64,000 bases of DNA from Massilia soli (GCF_016809835.1 NZ_JAFBIL020000009.1:154720-218719); one strand, 5' to 3'. Shown: positions 1-8,866, counted from the first letter of the stretch. A program made the numbers and translations. The notes: generated by a model from the sequence alone, not told the origin.

Positions 1-35
1 GACGCGGCGAGAACAAGGGAAGCGATGGTCTTCAT
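1..35 (-). CDS. 5' end of an exported protein, cut by the window edge
   Basis: Reading leftward from an ATG at 35 the sequence encodes MKTIASLVLAA, a typical start of a signal peptide (lysine followed by a hydrophobic run). An AGGAG ribosome binding site lies just upstream. Only about 11 codons are inside the window, so the product cannot be named. It lies downstream of the CzcE-like gene on the same strand and could be co-transcribed with it. Confidence 0.5.
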   Translation of the reverse strand, partial: MKTIASLVLAA

Positions 36-124
36 CTCGAACTCCTGTGTGTTGGCGCCGACCGATCGGCGCGACACAGGTAGGACAAGCGGCGCGGCGC
101 CATGTTCCCTTCGGCGCAGCCAGG

Positions 125-463
125 TCAATTCCCGTAATACAGAGGATTGCGCGCCACGTGCACGGTCACGCCGCCGGCCACGGTGCCCGTGGGCGCCAGC
201 TTGTCCAGGGCGATTTGCTGCGCGCCTGGCCAGGCGCTGAAGTGCCAGCTGAATTCCTTGCCGTCGACGGCGAACCTGACGGTCTCGCCGTCGGTGACGT
301 TGACGTACTTCGTGGCTGGCTTGACGGTAAAGGCGCGTGCCGCCGCGCTGTTGGCAACCGGGGCGCCAAAGTCGCCGGCGGCGCCGGTCGGGCCGGCGGC
401 GCTGGCGCCGAATGCGATGGCGGCGGAGGCGATCAGGAGGGAGGCGCGGTTCAGGTTCAGCAT
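125..463 (-). CDS. CzcE-like periplasmic metal-binding protein
   Basis: This is a 112-residue exported protein. The start chosen is the ATG at 463, which has an AAGGA site upstream and opens a signal peptide ending near ASAAG; an upstream in-frame ATG would add a non-signal extension. The mature part (VNVTDGETVRF, then FSWHFSAWPGAQQIALDKLAP, ending VHVARNPLYYGN) has the layout of CzcE, the small periplasmic copper-binding protein of the czc system. A paralogue with the same core and a matching C-terminal Y-V-D-E-N-P-M-Y ending lies at 40777-41157. Function by homology is periplasmic metal binding; the metal is not evident from sequence. Confidence 0.65.
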   Translation of the reverse strand: MLNLNRASLLIASAAIAFGASAAGPTGAAGDFGAPVANSAAARAFTVKPATKYVNVTDGETVRFAVDGKEFSWHFSAWPGAQQIALDKLAPTGTVAGGVTVHVARNPLYYGN

Positions 464-655
464 GATAGATCCTTTAGTTAATGACGTTAAGCGGGCACGT
501 CTGTGCTCCGATGTCGTCATTAAACCGTGGGCGTGTATCAGGCCAATGTCGCGAAACTGCCGCCTGGGTATTGCAGTGTGTACCGGCCGCGCCCGTACAC
601 ACTCGGATACAAAACGAGCTCAGGTGTAGAGATTGCCGGGGAATTGGTGGGCCAG

Positions 656-904
656 CTAGCGCAGCATCCGGTCCGTGTCGCGCACGCTGCCGGCTGCGTC
701 GAGGATGTTGCCTTTGACGTCGCCAATGCCGCGGCCCACCCTGATCTGGTCGAGGATCTGCTCGATTCTGCGCGCGCCGTCGCTGCCCAGCGGATCGGCC
801 ACGATCTTCGCAAACGTATCGAGCGAATGGCCGCCCCGGCGGTCTTTCTAGAGCGAGCGGTAGCGTGCCTGCGCCTGCGCGCCGCCGAGCGGACCGATGG
901 ACAT
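656..904 (-). pseudogene. Small ORF interrupted by an in-frame amber codon
   Basis: Reading leftward from the ATG at 904, 18 codons (MSIGPLGGAQ onward) are followed by TAG, after which the same frame stays open for 63 more codons with good GC-rich codon use (including LDTFAKIVADPL and RRIEQILDQIRVGRGIGDVK) and ends at TAG 656-658. An AAAGG site lies before the ATG. The continuous coding-like composition on both sides of the stop suggests a small gene broken by one point mutation. No family was recognised. Confidence 0.35.
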
Positions 905-1019
905 GCCGCAGCCTTTTTCTTCAGTGAGCGTGGGGCAATACGTATGCCGCCAGCGCCGGGAATAGGGTGGGCATGCTCCGCTATTGCCGGTATTTTGTCG
1001 CGCGAAGCGAGGAGAATTG

Positions 1020-2312
1020 TCAGGTGCCGCTGGCGGCGATCCTCGACGCCAGCACCTTGTCGATGCGCAGGCCATCCAGGTCGACGATCTCGAAGCGCCA
1101 ATCGCCCCACACGCAAGAATCGGCGGTCTTCGGCATATCCCCCAGCAACAGCATCAGCATGCCACTCAGCGTGTGGTAGCGGCCGCGCTCCTCCTCGGGG
1201 ACGGTGCTGATGTTCAGGCAATCCTTCAGGTCGTGGATCGGGATCAAGCCGTCCAGCAGCCAGGAGCCATCCTCGCGCTGCACCGCCCACGAGTCTTCCG
1301 CGTGCTGGGTCTTGAACTCGCCTGTAATCGCTTCCATCATGTCCTGCAGCGTCACGATTCCCTGGACCTCGCCATATTCATTGACGATGAAGGCAAGCTG
1401 CGCGCCATTGGCCTTGAATTGTTCCAGCAGTTCCATGCCCGACAATGACTCGGGGACGAACACCGGCGGCGACAGGTCCGCCACCAGGTCGGGCGCGCCG
1501 GCGCGCAGCGACTGCGCCAGCATCTGGCGCGCGCTTGCCACGCCGAGGATATTGTCCCACCCGCTGCGCACGACCGGGAACCGCGAGTGCGGACTCGATC
1601 CGAAGCGCTGCAAGTTGGTCTCCAGGTCCTGGTCGGCATCGAAATACACCACTTCGCTGCGCGGCACCATGAAGGAGGCGATCTGGCGGTCGTCGAGCCG
1701 GAACACGTTGCGTACCATCTTGTGCTCGTGCTGCTCGATGACGCCGGCGTCTGAGCCTTCCTCGAGCATCATGTGCAGCTCTTCTTCCGTCACGACCTGG
1801 CGGCCGGAATCCTTGACCCGCAGCAGGCGCAGCACCAGTTGCGTCGAGGCCGAGAGCATGAGCACGAATGGCTTGGCGACCAGGGCCAGCAGCAGCATTG
1901 GCCGCGACGCGATCCGCGCCAGCGGCTCGGGACTGATCTGGGCCAGGCGCTTCGGCACCAGTTCGCCCAGGACGATGGAGAAGTAGGTGATGGTTACCAC
2001 CACCAGCCCGGTCGCGACGTATTCCGACACGGGGATCGCCATGCCCAGCGATTGCAGCCAAGCGGCAAACGGCTTGGCCAGGGTCGCCTCGCCCACGATA
2101 CCGTTCAGCACCCCGATCGAGGTAATGCCGATCTGCACGGTCGACATGAACTTGGTCGGGTCGTCGCCCAGCTGCACGGCCGCCTTGGCACCCATGTCGC
2201 CAGCCTCGGCCAGCTTCGACAGACGGCCTTTCCGGGCTGTCACGAGGGCGATTTCCGCCATCGCGAAGGCGCCGTTGAGGAGGATGAGGCCAAAAAGTAG
2301 GGCAATTTCCAT
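1020..2312 (-). CDS. Hemolysin-family CNNM/CorC transmembrane protein
   Basis: This is a 430-residue inner-membrane protein of the UPF0053/HlyC-CorC family. Residues 1-180 form the DUF21 (CNNM) transmembrane domain with several hydrophobic segments. A pair of CBS domains follows at about 200-330, for example MVPRSEVVYFDADQDLE and YGEVQGIVTLQDMMEAI, and then a C-terminal CorC_HlyC domain ending near the stop. The length is normal for YtfL/PaeA-type members. The family is linked to cation or polyamine homeostasis; the hemolysin name is historical. It is monocistronic and divergent from the operon beginning at 2538. Confidence 0.9.
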   Translation of the reverse strand: MEIALLFGLILLNGAFAMAEIALVTARKGRLSKLAEAGDMGAKAAVQLGDDPTKFMSTVQIGITSIGVLNGIVGEATLAKPFAAWLQSLGMAIPVSEYVATGLVVVTITYFSIVLGELVPKRLAQISPEPLARIASRPMLLLALVAKPFVLMLSASTQLVLRLLRVKDSGRQVVTEEELHMMLEEGSDAGVIEQHEHKMVRNVFRLDDRQIASFMVPRSEVVYFDADQDLETNLQRFGSSPHSRFPVVRSGWDNILGVASARQMLAQSLRAGAPDLVADLSPPVFVPESLSGMELLEQFKANGAQLAFIVNEYGEVQGIVTLQDMMEAITGEFKTQHAEDSWAVQREDGSWLLDGLIPIHDLKDCLNISTVPEEERGRYHTLSGMLMLLLGDMPKTADSCVWGDWRFEIVDLDGLRIDKVLASRIAASGT

Positions 2313-2537
2313 GAGTGTGGGCGCCAGTTGCGCCTTGGTGGGTAGTTGGCGCCTATTCTACATGGGCAATGCAGCTTGAATGAAACGGGCGTGGCCAACC
2401 GCACCCGCTGCGGCAGGTCAAGCGCGCGCCAAAGGCGCCGTTGCGGCATCGGGAGCGCAATCGTTCTGGCCGCTTAATGCAGGGTTAATGTTCGCTGCAT
2501 AGTCTTCTCCCAAGCAAGTCAACGAGGGAGGATCATC

Positions 2538-3167
2538 ATGCTGTCGAATATGGTTTCCGGGGCAAGCGCCCCCAGCGCCAGACCAAATGCCGTGCGCGCC
2601 CCGCGGCGCATCAGCGACGGCGTCGAGTATGTGCGGGCCGGCGACCCCGCGCGCGCCAGCCTCGAAGCGTTCATCGCCCAGTCTTTCCACGCCTCCTACG
2701 GCGCCATCCTCAGCCACTTTTGCGACACATTGCTTGGCTGCCGCGATGGCAGCGGCCAGTGGATCGCCGCGCTCGGCTATTCGCTGGGCGAGGATGGCCC
2801 GCTGTTCCTCGAACAGTACCTGGATGCGCCGCTGGAACAGGCCATCGGCGCCCGCGCGGGCCATCCGGTAGCACGCGCCGAGATCGTCGAAGTGGGGAAC
2901 CTGGCGGCGGCCCATCCGGGCGCCGCGCGCGCGCTGATCGTCAGCATGACGCGCCTGCTGCATGCCCAGGGCTTGCACTGGGTGGCGTTCACCGCCACCA
3001 CCAGCCTGCTTAATTCCTTCACCCGGCTGCGCCTCAAGCCGGGCGTGCTGGCCGCCGCCGATCCGCACCGCCTGCCGGACGGCGGCCGCCGCTGGGGCAG
3101 CTATTACAACGCTCAGCCGCAGGTGATGTTCGGCGATATCCGGTACGGCTATGCACAGCTGGCCTGA
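2538..3167 (+). CDS. Thermostable-hemolysin-family protein (first gene of a four-gene operon)
   Basis: This 209-residue protein belongs to the thermostable hemolysin family (Pfam T_hemolysin). A strong GGGAGG site precedes the ATG. There is no signal peptide, and the composition suggests a soluble cytosolic protein. The core, with RAEIVEVGNLA near residue 115 followed by a helix (ARALIVSMTRLLHAQGLHWVAFTAT), resembles GNAT or LuxI-type acyltransferase folds, so an acyl-transfer role is more plausible than pore formation. It overlaps the next gene by 17 bases and heads an operon with an acyl ligase, a diiron-type oxidase and a dehydrogenase. The hemolytic label should not be taken as function. 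Confidence 0.8.
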   Translation: MLSNMVSGASAPSARPNAVRAPRRISDGVEYVRAGDPARASLEAFIAQSFHASYGAILSHFCDTLLGCRDGSGQWIAALGYSLGEDGPLFLEQYLDAPLEQAIGARAGHPVARAEIVEVGNLAAAHPGAARALIVSMTRLLHAQGLHWVAFTATTSLLNSFTRLRLKPGVLAAADPHRLPDGGRRWGSYYNAQPQVMFGDIRYGYAQLA

Positions 3168-4626
3168 CCCCTTGCTTGACTCGCTGAGCGCCGACACCGT
3201 CGTTCTTGACGGCGCGGGCGGGCCATGGACCGCCGCCATGCTGCACGAACGAATCGCGCTCCTGCGCGCCACGCTGGAGCAGCGCAGCGCGCCGCAGGCG
3301 CCGGTAGCGATCCTGGCGGACAATTCGCCCGACTGGCTGGCGGTCGACCTGTGCACCCGGCAGATGGGCCTCACCCTGGTGCCGCTGCCGCTGTTCTTCA
3401 CACCCGCGCAATGGTTGCATGTGATTGCCGAAAGCGGGGTGCAGGCTGTATTTTGCGCCCAGCCGCAGCAGGCCGCGTCGCTCGGCTTCACCGAGGTCGT
3501 GGGAAGTGCGGGCGCGCTGGCGCTGTGCCAGAAGCGCGATGCCGCGCCGGCGCCCGGGCTGGACGGTGTCCAGAAAATCACCTTCACATCCGGGACGACA
3601 TCGACGCCAAAGGGCGTGTGCTTAAGCGCCGGCCAGCAAGCCGATGTGGCCAGCGCCCTGCACGCCGGACTGGCCTCGCTTGGCCTGCGGCGCCACCTGT
3701 GCCTGCTCCCGTTTGCGGTCCTGCTGGAAAACATTGCCGGCCCCTATACAGCCCTGTTGAGCGGCGCCACCACCATTTGCCCGCCACTGGCCGAAGTAGG
3801 GATGTCGGGCTCCAGCGGCTTCGATCCCCAGCGTTGCCTCGATGCGGTCGCACGCTATGGCGCTCACAGCATCATCGTGCTGCCGCAAATGCTGCAGGCC
3901 CTGGTGGCGGCGGCAAAGCCGGGCGACGCCCGCATGGCCAGCCTGCGCTTCGTGGCGGTGGGCGGAGCGAAGACCCCGGCCGGCCTGCTGGCCGCGGCGG
4001 CGCGCGCCGGTTTTCCCGTCTACGAAGGGTATGGCTTGTCCGAGTGCAGCTCGGTCGTCGCGCTGAACCTGCCGGGTGCGTCGCGCCCAGGCACCGTGGG
4101 ACGCGCGCTGTCCGGGCGCAGTCTGCGCATCGCGCCGGACGGCGAGATCGAAATCGGCGGCGTGCTTGCGCGCTACCTCGGCCAGCCGGAAGCCGGCGCA
4201 ATGTGGCTGGCCACCGGCGACCTGGGCCACCTCGACGCCGACGGCTTCCTGACCATCGACGGGCGCAAGAAGGACATCCTGATCACCGGTTTTGGCCGCA
4301 ACGTCTCGCCCGAGTGGCCTGAGGCGGCCTTGTCAGGCACTGGCCGCGTGGCCCAGTCGCTGGTGGTAGGCGACGGCCAGCCCTACCTTGCCGCGCTCAT
4401 CGTGCCGTTGCCCAGCCACGACAGCATGGCCGAGATCCAGGCCGCCGTCGACCTGGCCAACGCCGGGCTGCCCGACTACGCGCGCATCACGCGCTGGCAA
4501 CTGGCCGCCCCATTCACGACGGCGAATGGCCAGGCTACCGCCAACGGCCGGCCGCGCCGCGCCAGCATCCAACACCATTACCGACAGCACATTGCTGCCC
4601 TATTTGACGCAACGGAGACCATTTGA
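3151..4626 (+). CDS. AMP-binding acyl-CoA synthetase-like enzyme
   Basis: This is a 491-residue member of the ANL (acyl-CoA synthetase, AMP-binding) superfamily. The phosphate-binding motif FTSGTTSTPKG starts at residue 145, YEGYGLSECS forms the A5 region, GDLGHLDADGFL forms A7 and GRKKDILITGFGRN forms A8. The predicted reaction is activation of a carboxylic acid to its adenylate, then transfer to CoA or a carrier. It is shorter than typical 550-600-residue fatty acyl-CoA ligases. The C-terminal A10 region reads NGRPRR where most members have a Gly-Lys, so the usual adenylation lysine appears to be Arg. It overlaps its upstream neighbour and shares TGATG with the next start. Confidence 0.85.
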   Translation: MHSWPDPLLDSLSADTVVLDGAGGPWTAAMLHERIALLRATLEQRSAPQAPVAILADNSPDWLAVDLCTRQMGLTLVPLPLFFTPAQWLHVIAESGVQAVFCAQPQQAASLGFTEVVGSAGALALCQKRDAAPAPGLDGVQKITFTSGTTSTPKGVCLSAGQQADVASALHAGLASLGLRRHLCLLPFAVLLENIAGPYTALLSGATTICPPLAEVGMSGSSGFDPQRCLDAVARYGAHSIIVLPQMLQALVAAAKPGDARMASLRFVAVGGAKTPAGLLAAAARAGFPVYEGYGLSECSSVVALNLPGASRPGTVGRALSGRSLRIAPDGEIEIGGVLARYLGQPEAGAMWLATGDLGHLDADGFLTIDGRKKDILITGFGRNVSPEWPEAALSGTGRVAQSLVVGDGQPYLAALIVPLPSHDSMAEIQAAVDLANAGLPDYARITRWQLAAPFTTANGQATANGRPRRASIQHHYRQHIAALFDATETI

Positions 4627-5285
4627 TGCAATTTTTCGACACCTTGCAAGCTGAAACCGCAGCTGACCGCCACGCCCTGTTCACGATTCCCGTCATCGAA
4701 CAAGCGCTGCGCGGCGAGATCACGCGCGGCCAGTACCTTGCCTTCCTGACCCAGGCCTACCACCACGTCAAGCATACCGTGCCCCTGCTGATGGCGTGCG
4801 GCGCGCGACTGGACGGCCGCCACGAATGGCTGCGCAACGCCATCGCCGAGTACATCGAAGAAGAACTCGGGCACCAGGAATGGATCTTGTCCGATATCGC
4901 CGCGTGCGGCGCCGACCCTGAGCTCGTCCGCCACGGCACGCCCAACCGCAGCACCGAATTGATGGTTGCCTATGCCTATCACCAGATCGACCGCAACAAC
5001 CCGGTCGCTTTCTTCGGCATGGTGCATGTGCTCGAAGGCACCAGCACTTCACTGGCCACGCACGCGGCATCCACCATCCAGGGCGCCCTTGGCTTGCCGC
5101 CCGCAGCCTTCAGCTACCTGACCTCGCACGGCAGCCTGGACCTGGAACACGTGGCCTTCTTTGAAGGCTTGATGAACCGGCTCGACGACGCGGCCGACCG
5201 CGCGGCCGTGGTGCACTGCGCACGCATGATGTACGGCCTGTACGGCGACATCTTCCGCAGCCTGCCCGCCGCGCTGGAGGACTGA
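4626..5285 (+). CDS. Heme-oxygenase-like (TenA/PqqC-type) putative diiron oxidase
   Basis: This is a 219-residue all-helical protein. The ATG at 4626 overlaps the stop of the acyl ligase (TGATG), with GGAG upstream. The sequence is usually labelled TenA family, but it carries residues typical of heme-oxygenase-like diiron oxidases (the UndA/CADD/SznF group): E80-x2-H83 in EEELGHQEW, E137 in HVLEGTS, and D172-x2-H175 in SLDLEHVAFF. A cysteine nucleophile placed as in thiaminase II is not apparent. Beside an acyl ligase and a dehydrogenase, an oxidative step on an activated fatty acid is a reasonable inference. The substrate is unknown. Confidence 0.75.
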   Translation: MQFFDTLQAETAADRHALFTIPVIEQALRGEITRGQYLAFLTQAYHHVKHTVPLLMACGARLDGRHEWLRNAIAEYIEEELGHQEWILSDIAACGADPELVRHGTPNRSTELMVAYAYHQIDRNNPVAFFGMVHVLEGTSTSLATHAASTIQGALGLPPAAFSYLTSHGSLDLEHVAFFEGLMNRLDDAADRAAVVHCARMMYGLYGDIFRSLPAALED

Positions 5286-5286
5286 G

Positions 5287-6087
5287 ATGGCCGCCAACAC
5301 GCCACCACAGCGCTGGCGCGCCGTGCTGACCGGCGCCAGCGGCGGCATCGGCGCGGCGATTGCCGCCGAGCTGGCGCCGCGCTGCCAGGCGCTGATCCTG
5401 GTCGGACGCCAGCGCCCGGCGCTCGAAGCGCTGGCGCGCAGCCTGAAAGGGAGCGCGGTGCATATCGTGTGCGGCGATCTGACCGAGGCGGCCACGCTGG
5501 ACGAAATCGCCGCTTGCGGGCGCCGGGTTGGCGGCATCGACCTGCTGGTCAATAACGCCGGCGTCAGCGACTTCCATGCCTTCGCCACCCAGCAGCCAGA
5601 CGTCATCGAGACCCTGCTGGCGACCAACCTGCTGGCGCCGATGCTGCTCACGCGCCGCCTGTTGCCGATGCTGATGGCCGAACCCAGGGCCCAGATTGTC
5701 AATGTCGGCTCGGTGTTCGGCGCGATTGGCTTTCCAGGCTTTGCCGCCTATTGCGGCGCCAAGGCGGGCCTGAAGGGTTTCAGCCAGGCGCTGCGGCGCG
5801 AACTGTCCGACAGCCATGTCGCGGTGCGCTATTTTGCCCCGCGTGCCACCCGCACGGCGATCAACAGCGACGCCGTGAACGCCATGAACGGTGAACTGAA
5901 GACCGCCGAGGACACGCCGCAACACGTAGCGGCTGCCTTGCTGCGCTTCCTGGATGGCGGCGCATGGCAGCGCACGCTGGGCGCGAAGGAACGCTTCTTT
6001 TCGCTCGTCAATGCCTTGCTGCCGGGGCTGCCCGACGGGGCCATTCGCGCCCAGCTGCCAATTATTCGGAAACATTTACCCAAGTAA
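5287..6087 (+). CDS. Short-chain dehydrogenase/reductase
   Basis: This is a 266-residue classical SDR. The cofactor motif TGASGGIG is at residues 15-22, NNAG is near residue 90, and the catalytic Ser142, Tyr155 and Lys159 are in place (YCGAK). It would act as a cytosolic NAD(P)-dependent alcohol/ketone oxidoreductase. The GGAGG site overlaps the end of the preceding gene, whose stop is one base upstream of this ATG, so the four genes from 2538 form one translationally coupled unit. It is probably the last enzymatic step of that pathway; the substrate cannot be read from sequence. Confidence 0.88.
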   Translation: MAANTPPQRWRAVLTGASGGIGAAIAAELAPRCQALILVGRQRPALEALARSLKGSAVHIVCGDLTEAATLDEIAACGRRVGGIDLLVNNAGVSDFHAFATQQPDVIETLLATNLLAPMLLTRRLLPMLMAEPRAQIVNVGSVFGAIGFPGFAAYCGAKAGLKGFSQALRRELSDSHVAVRYFAPRATRTAINSDAVNAMNGELKTAEDTPQHVAAALLRFLDGGAWQRTLGAKERFFSLVNALLPGLPDGAIRAQLPIIRKHLPK

Positions 6088-6116
6088 TACGATCACTTTT
6101 ATCCAGGAGAACACTC

Positions 6117-6767
6117 ATGCACATTTCCCTTTCAACACTGCGCGCCGCCGTCGGCGCGATCCTGCTGGCGGCATTGCCGGTGTTTGCCGGGGTGCCGGAA
6201 GACGTTACCAAACTGCAGCAGGAATGGGAGCACATCAAGTACGAACTGCCGGCAGCCGAGCATGAAGCGCGCATGGAACGCCTGAGCGCCGAAGCAGGGC
6301 GCCTGCTGGCGCAGAACCCCAACAGCGCCGAGCTGATGATCTGGGACGCCATCATCGAGTCGACCTATGCGGGCGCCAAGGGTGGCCTGGGGGCGCTGTC
6401 GAGCGTCAAATCGGCCAAGAAGACGCTTGAGCGTGCCTTGTCCGTCAACCCCGACGCGCTTGCCGGTTCGGCCTATACCAGCCTCGGATCGCTGTACTAC
6501 CAGGTGCCGGGATGGCCGGTGGGCTTCGGCGACGACAAGAAGGCCGAGCAAATGCTCAAAAAGGGCCTGGCGATTAATCCGGATGGCATCGATCCGAACT
6601 TTTTCTACGGTGAATTCCTGTTCCGCAAGGGCGAGCTGGACCTGGCCGAGAAATCGCTGCGCAAGGCGCTGGCGGCGCCGCCGCGTCCGGGGCGCAAGGT
6701 GGCTGACGATGGCCGCCGCAAGGAAATCCAGCAATTGCTGGACAAAATAGCCGCTAAAAGGAAATAA
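6117..6767 (+). CDS. Exported TPR-repeat protein
   Basis: This is a 216-residue protein starting at the ATG at 6117, which follows CCAGGAG and opens a clear signal peptide (LRAAVGAILLAALPVFA, cleavage near FAG). The mature part contains tetratricopeptide-like helical pairs, including LERALSVNPDALAGSAYTSL, MLKKGLAINPDGIDPN and AEKSLRKALAAPP, so it is probably a periplasmic scaffold. It starts 29 bases after the dehydrogenase stop, which is close enough to be an extra member of that operon, and it precedes the two-component system. No enzymatic motif is seen. Confidence 0.8.
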   Translation: MHISLSTLRAAVGAILLAALPVFAGVPEDVTKLQQEWEHIKYELPAAEHEARMERLSAEAGRLLAQNPNSAELMIWDAIIESTYAGAKGGLGALSSVKSAKKTLERALSVNPDALAGSAYTSLGSLYYQVPGWPVGFGDDKKAEQMLKKGLAINPDGIDPNFFYGEFLFRKGELDLAEKSLRKALAAPPRPGRKVADDGRRKEIQQLLDKIAAKRK

Positions 6768-6788
6768 TTGCCGGGGAGGGCGATCCAA

Positions 6789-7454
6789 TTGCGATTATTG
6801 CTGGTTGAAGACGACGAACTGCTGGCCTCGGGCCTGGTGCTGGCCTTGTACCGGGCCCACTACACGGTCGAGCATGTGCGCGACGGCGACGCCGCGCTCG
6901 AGGCGCTGGCCCACAACCAGTTCGCGCTGATGGTGCTGGACCTCGGTCTGCCCAAACGCGACGGCATGGCTGTGCTGCATGCGATGCGCGCGCGCGGCGA
7001 CCTGACGCCGGTGCTGATCCTGTCGGCCCGCGACGCAACCCGCGACCGCATCGCCGGGCTGGACCTGGGCGCCGACGACTACCTGATCAAGCCGTTCGAA
7101 CTGGATGAATTGCTGGCGCGCCTGCGCGTGTTGATGCGGCGCCGCAGCGGCCAGTCGGTCAACCAGCTGCAACTGGGCGAGCTGCAGCTCGACCTGGACG
7201 GCCTGAGCGCGACCTGGCAAGGCAAGCCGGTCGAGATGGCGCGCATGGAATTCATGCTGCTCCATAAAATGGCGGAGAGCCCGCAGCGGGTGTTCAGCCG
7301 CGCCCAGCTCGAAGAATCGCTGTACGGCTGGGGAGAAGGCGTGGAAAGCAATACCATCGACGTGCATGTGCATCATATCCGCAAGAAGCTTTCGCCCTCC
7401 GCCATTAAAACGGTGCGCGGGGTCGGCTACCGCATCGGTCTGCCGGAAGCATGA
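6789..7454 (+). CDS. OmpR-family response regulator (QseB/PmrA-like)
   Basis: This is a 221-residue regulator that starts with TTG at 6789. The start is decided by a strong GGGGAGGG site at 6773-6780 and by the fact that MRLLLVEDDELL is where receiver domains begin; an upstream TTG at 6768 would put the ribosome site inside the coding region. The receiver domain has the acidic pair D8/D9, phospho-acceptor D51 (VLDLGLPKRDG) and K101-type lysine in YLIKPF. A winged-helix DNA-binding domain ends VRGVGYRIG. It overlaps the kinase gene by four bases (ATGA) and so is its partner. Confidence 0.9.
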   Translation: MRLLLVEDDELLASGLVLALYRAHYTVEHVRDGDAALEALAHNQFALMVLDLGLPKRDGMAVLHAMRARGDLTPVLILSARDATRDRIAGLDLGADDYLIKPFELDELLARLRVLMRRRSGQSVNQLQLGELQLDLDGLSATWQGKPVEMARMEFMLLHKMAESPQRVFSRAQLEESLYGWGEGVESNTIDVHVHHIRKKLSPSAIKTVRGVGYRIGLPEA

Positions 7455-8845
7455 GCGGCGGCCTGTATTCGCTGCGGCGGCGCATGATCGTCGCCACGGT
7501 CGCCTGCATGCTGCTGATCTTTGCCGGCATCGGGCTTGGCGCGCATGCGGTCGCGCGCCACGAATCGGAAGAACTGTTCAGCGCGCGCCTGGCGACCTCG
7601 GCGCGGGTGCTGGAAGCGCTGGTGGCGCACCAGCTGAGCAATGCGACGATCGAGCGCCCGCTGGTCATTGCCTTGCCCAAGGAGCTGGAAACCACCAGCA
7701 GCGACGAGCCGCAAAGCTTCGGGCACCGCTACGAAACCAAGGTGGCGTTCCAGGTATGGCGCGATGACGGCGTGCTGCTGGCCCGGTCGGCCTCGGCGCC
7801 CGCCGCGCCGCTCGGCAAGCTGGCGGCGGGCTTCAGCCAGAATACGATCGCCTCGGCGATGTGGGAAGTGTTTGCGCTCCGATCGGGCTCGGTCTGGATC
7901 CTGATGGCGGAAAAAGAAGAAGTGCGCCAGGAGATGGCGCATGCCATCGGCCTGTCCATCCTGATGCCGCTGGCCATAGGCGGGCTGCTGATGCTTGGCG
8001 CGGTCAACTTTGTGCTTGGCCACAATATGGGCGTGCTGCGCGAGCTTGCCAACCGCATCGCCGCGCGCCGTCCCGAGTCGCTCGACCCGATCGCGCTGCC
8101 GGCCACGCCCGTCGAGCTGGCGCCCATCGTCACCGAGCTCAATGACTTGCTGCAGCGCATGCGCTTGACCTACGAGCGAGAGCAGCAGTTCATCAACGCC
8201 GCCGCCCATGAAATCCGCACGCCGATAGCCGGCCTCCAGCTGCACGTTGAAAACGCCTTGCGTGCCGGGTCCGAGCAGGAACGCAGCCGCTCGCTCGACA
8301 GCGCCATGACGGCGGTGCGCCGGACCAGCAAGCTGGCCGAGCAATTGCTTGCGCTGGGCAGGATCAGTGCCGGGGGAGGGGGCGAGACCAGCGAGGCCGT
8401 TGCGCTTTCCGAGGTATGTTGCGACGTGATCGGCACGCTGGCACCGCTGGTCGAGCGGCGCAACCAGACCATCGGCCTGGAAGTGGAACAGGATTGCATC
8501 GTCTGGGGCCAGCGCGAGCAGCTCGGCAGGCTGCTGCAGAACCTGATCGACAATGCGTCGGTGCACGGCAGCCCTGGCTGCGACATCGCGGTGACGGTGC
8601 GCCAGCGCGACGGGCTGGCGCGACTGACCGTGAGCAACGACGGCACGCCAATCCCGGATGCCGAGCTGGAGCGGATTTTCATGCCTTACTACCGGCTGTC
8701 GGGCCGCGCCGGGGCCGGGCATGGCCTGGGCCTGGCGATCGTCAAGGAAATCGCGGTACAGCACGGCGGCACGATTGTCATCGGCCGCAAGGCTGACGGG
8801 CAGGGAACCGCGGTCGAGCTGTCGCTGCCTCTATGGCGCGCGTGA
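7451..8845 (+). CDS. Sensor histidine kinase (QseC/PmrB-like)
   Basis: This is a 464-residue membrane kinase. The first transmembrane segment is at about 12-33, a periplasmic sensor region runs to about 158, and the second transmembrane segment is at about 160-185. A HAMP-like linker follows, then HisKA with phospho-acceptor H253 (AAAHEIRTPIAG), then HATPase_c with N-box LLQNLIDNASVHG and G-box GHGLGLAIVKEI. It autophosphorylates and passes phosphate to the overlapping response regulator. The position between the TPR gene and a metal efflux operon of opposite strand makes either a target; metal sensing is not demonstrated because no clear metal-binding motif is seen in the periplasmic loop. 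Confidence 0.9.
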   Translation: MSGGLYSLRRRMIVATVACMLLIFAGIGLGAHAVARHESEELFSARLATSARVLEALVAHQLSNATIERPLVIALPKELETTSSDEPQSFGHRYETKVAFQVWRDDGVLLARSASAPAAPLGKLAAGFSQNTIASAMWEVFALRSGSVWILMAEKEEVRQEMAHAIGLSILMPLAIGGLLMLGAVNFVLGHNMGVLRELANRIAARRPESLDPIALPATPVELAPIVTELNDLLQRMRLTYEREQQFINAAAHEIRTPIAGLQLHVENALRAGSEQERSRSLDSAMTAVRRTSKLAEQLLALGRISAGGGGETSEAVALSEVCCDVIGTLAPLVERRNQTIGLEVEQDCIVWGQREQLGRLLQNLIDNASVHGSPGCDIAVTVRQRDGLARLTVSNDGTPIPDAELERIFMPYYRLSGRAGAGHGLGLAIVKEIAVQHGGTIVIGRKADGQGTAVELSLPLWRA

Positions 8846-8866
8846 CGCTCCCGCTTCCAAGATCGC

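Noticed and set aside
2418..3734. Long minus-strand open frame (438 codons)
   Set aside because: It is antisense to the hemolysin-family and acyl-ligase genes, which have clear family motifs and ribosome sites.
4626..5285. Thiaminase II (TenA) function
   Set aside because: The fold is shared, but the carboxylate/histidine pattern points to a metal-dependent oxidase and no thiamine genes are nearby.
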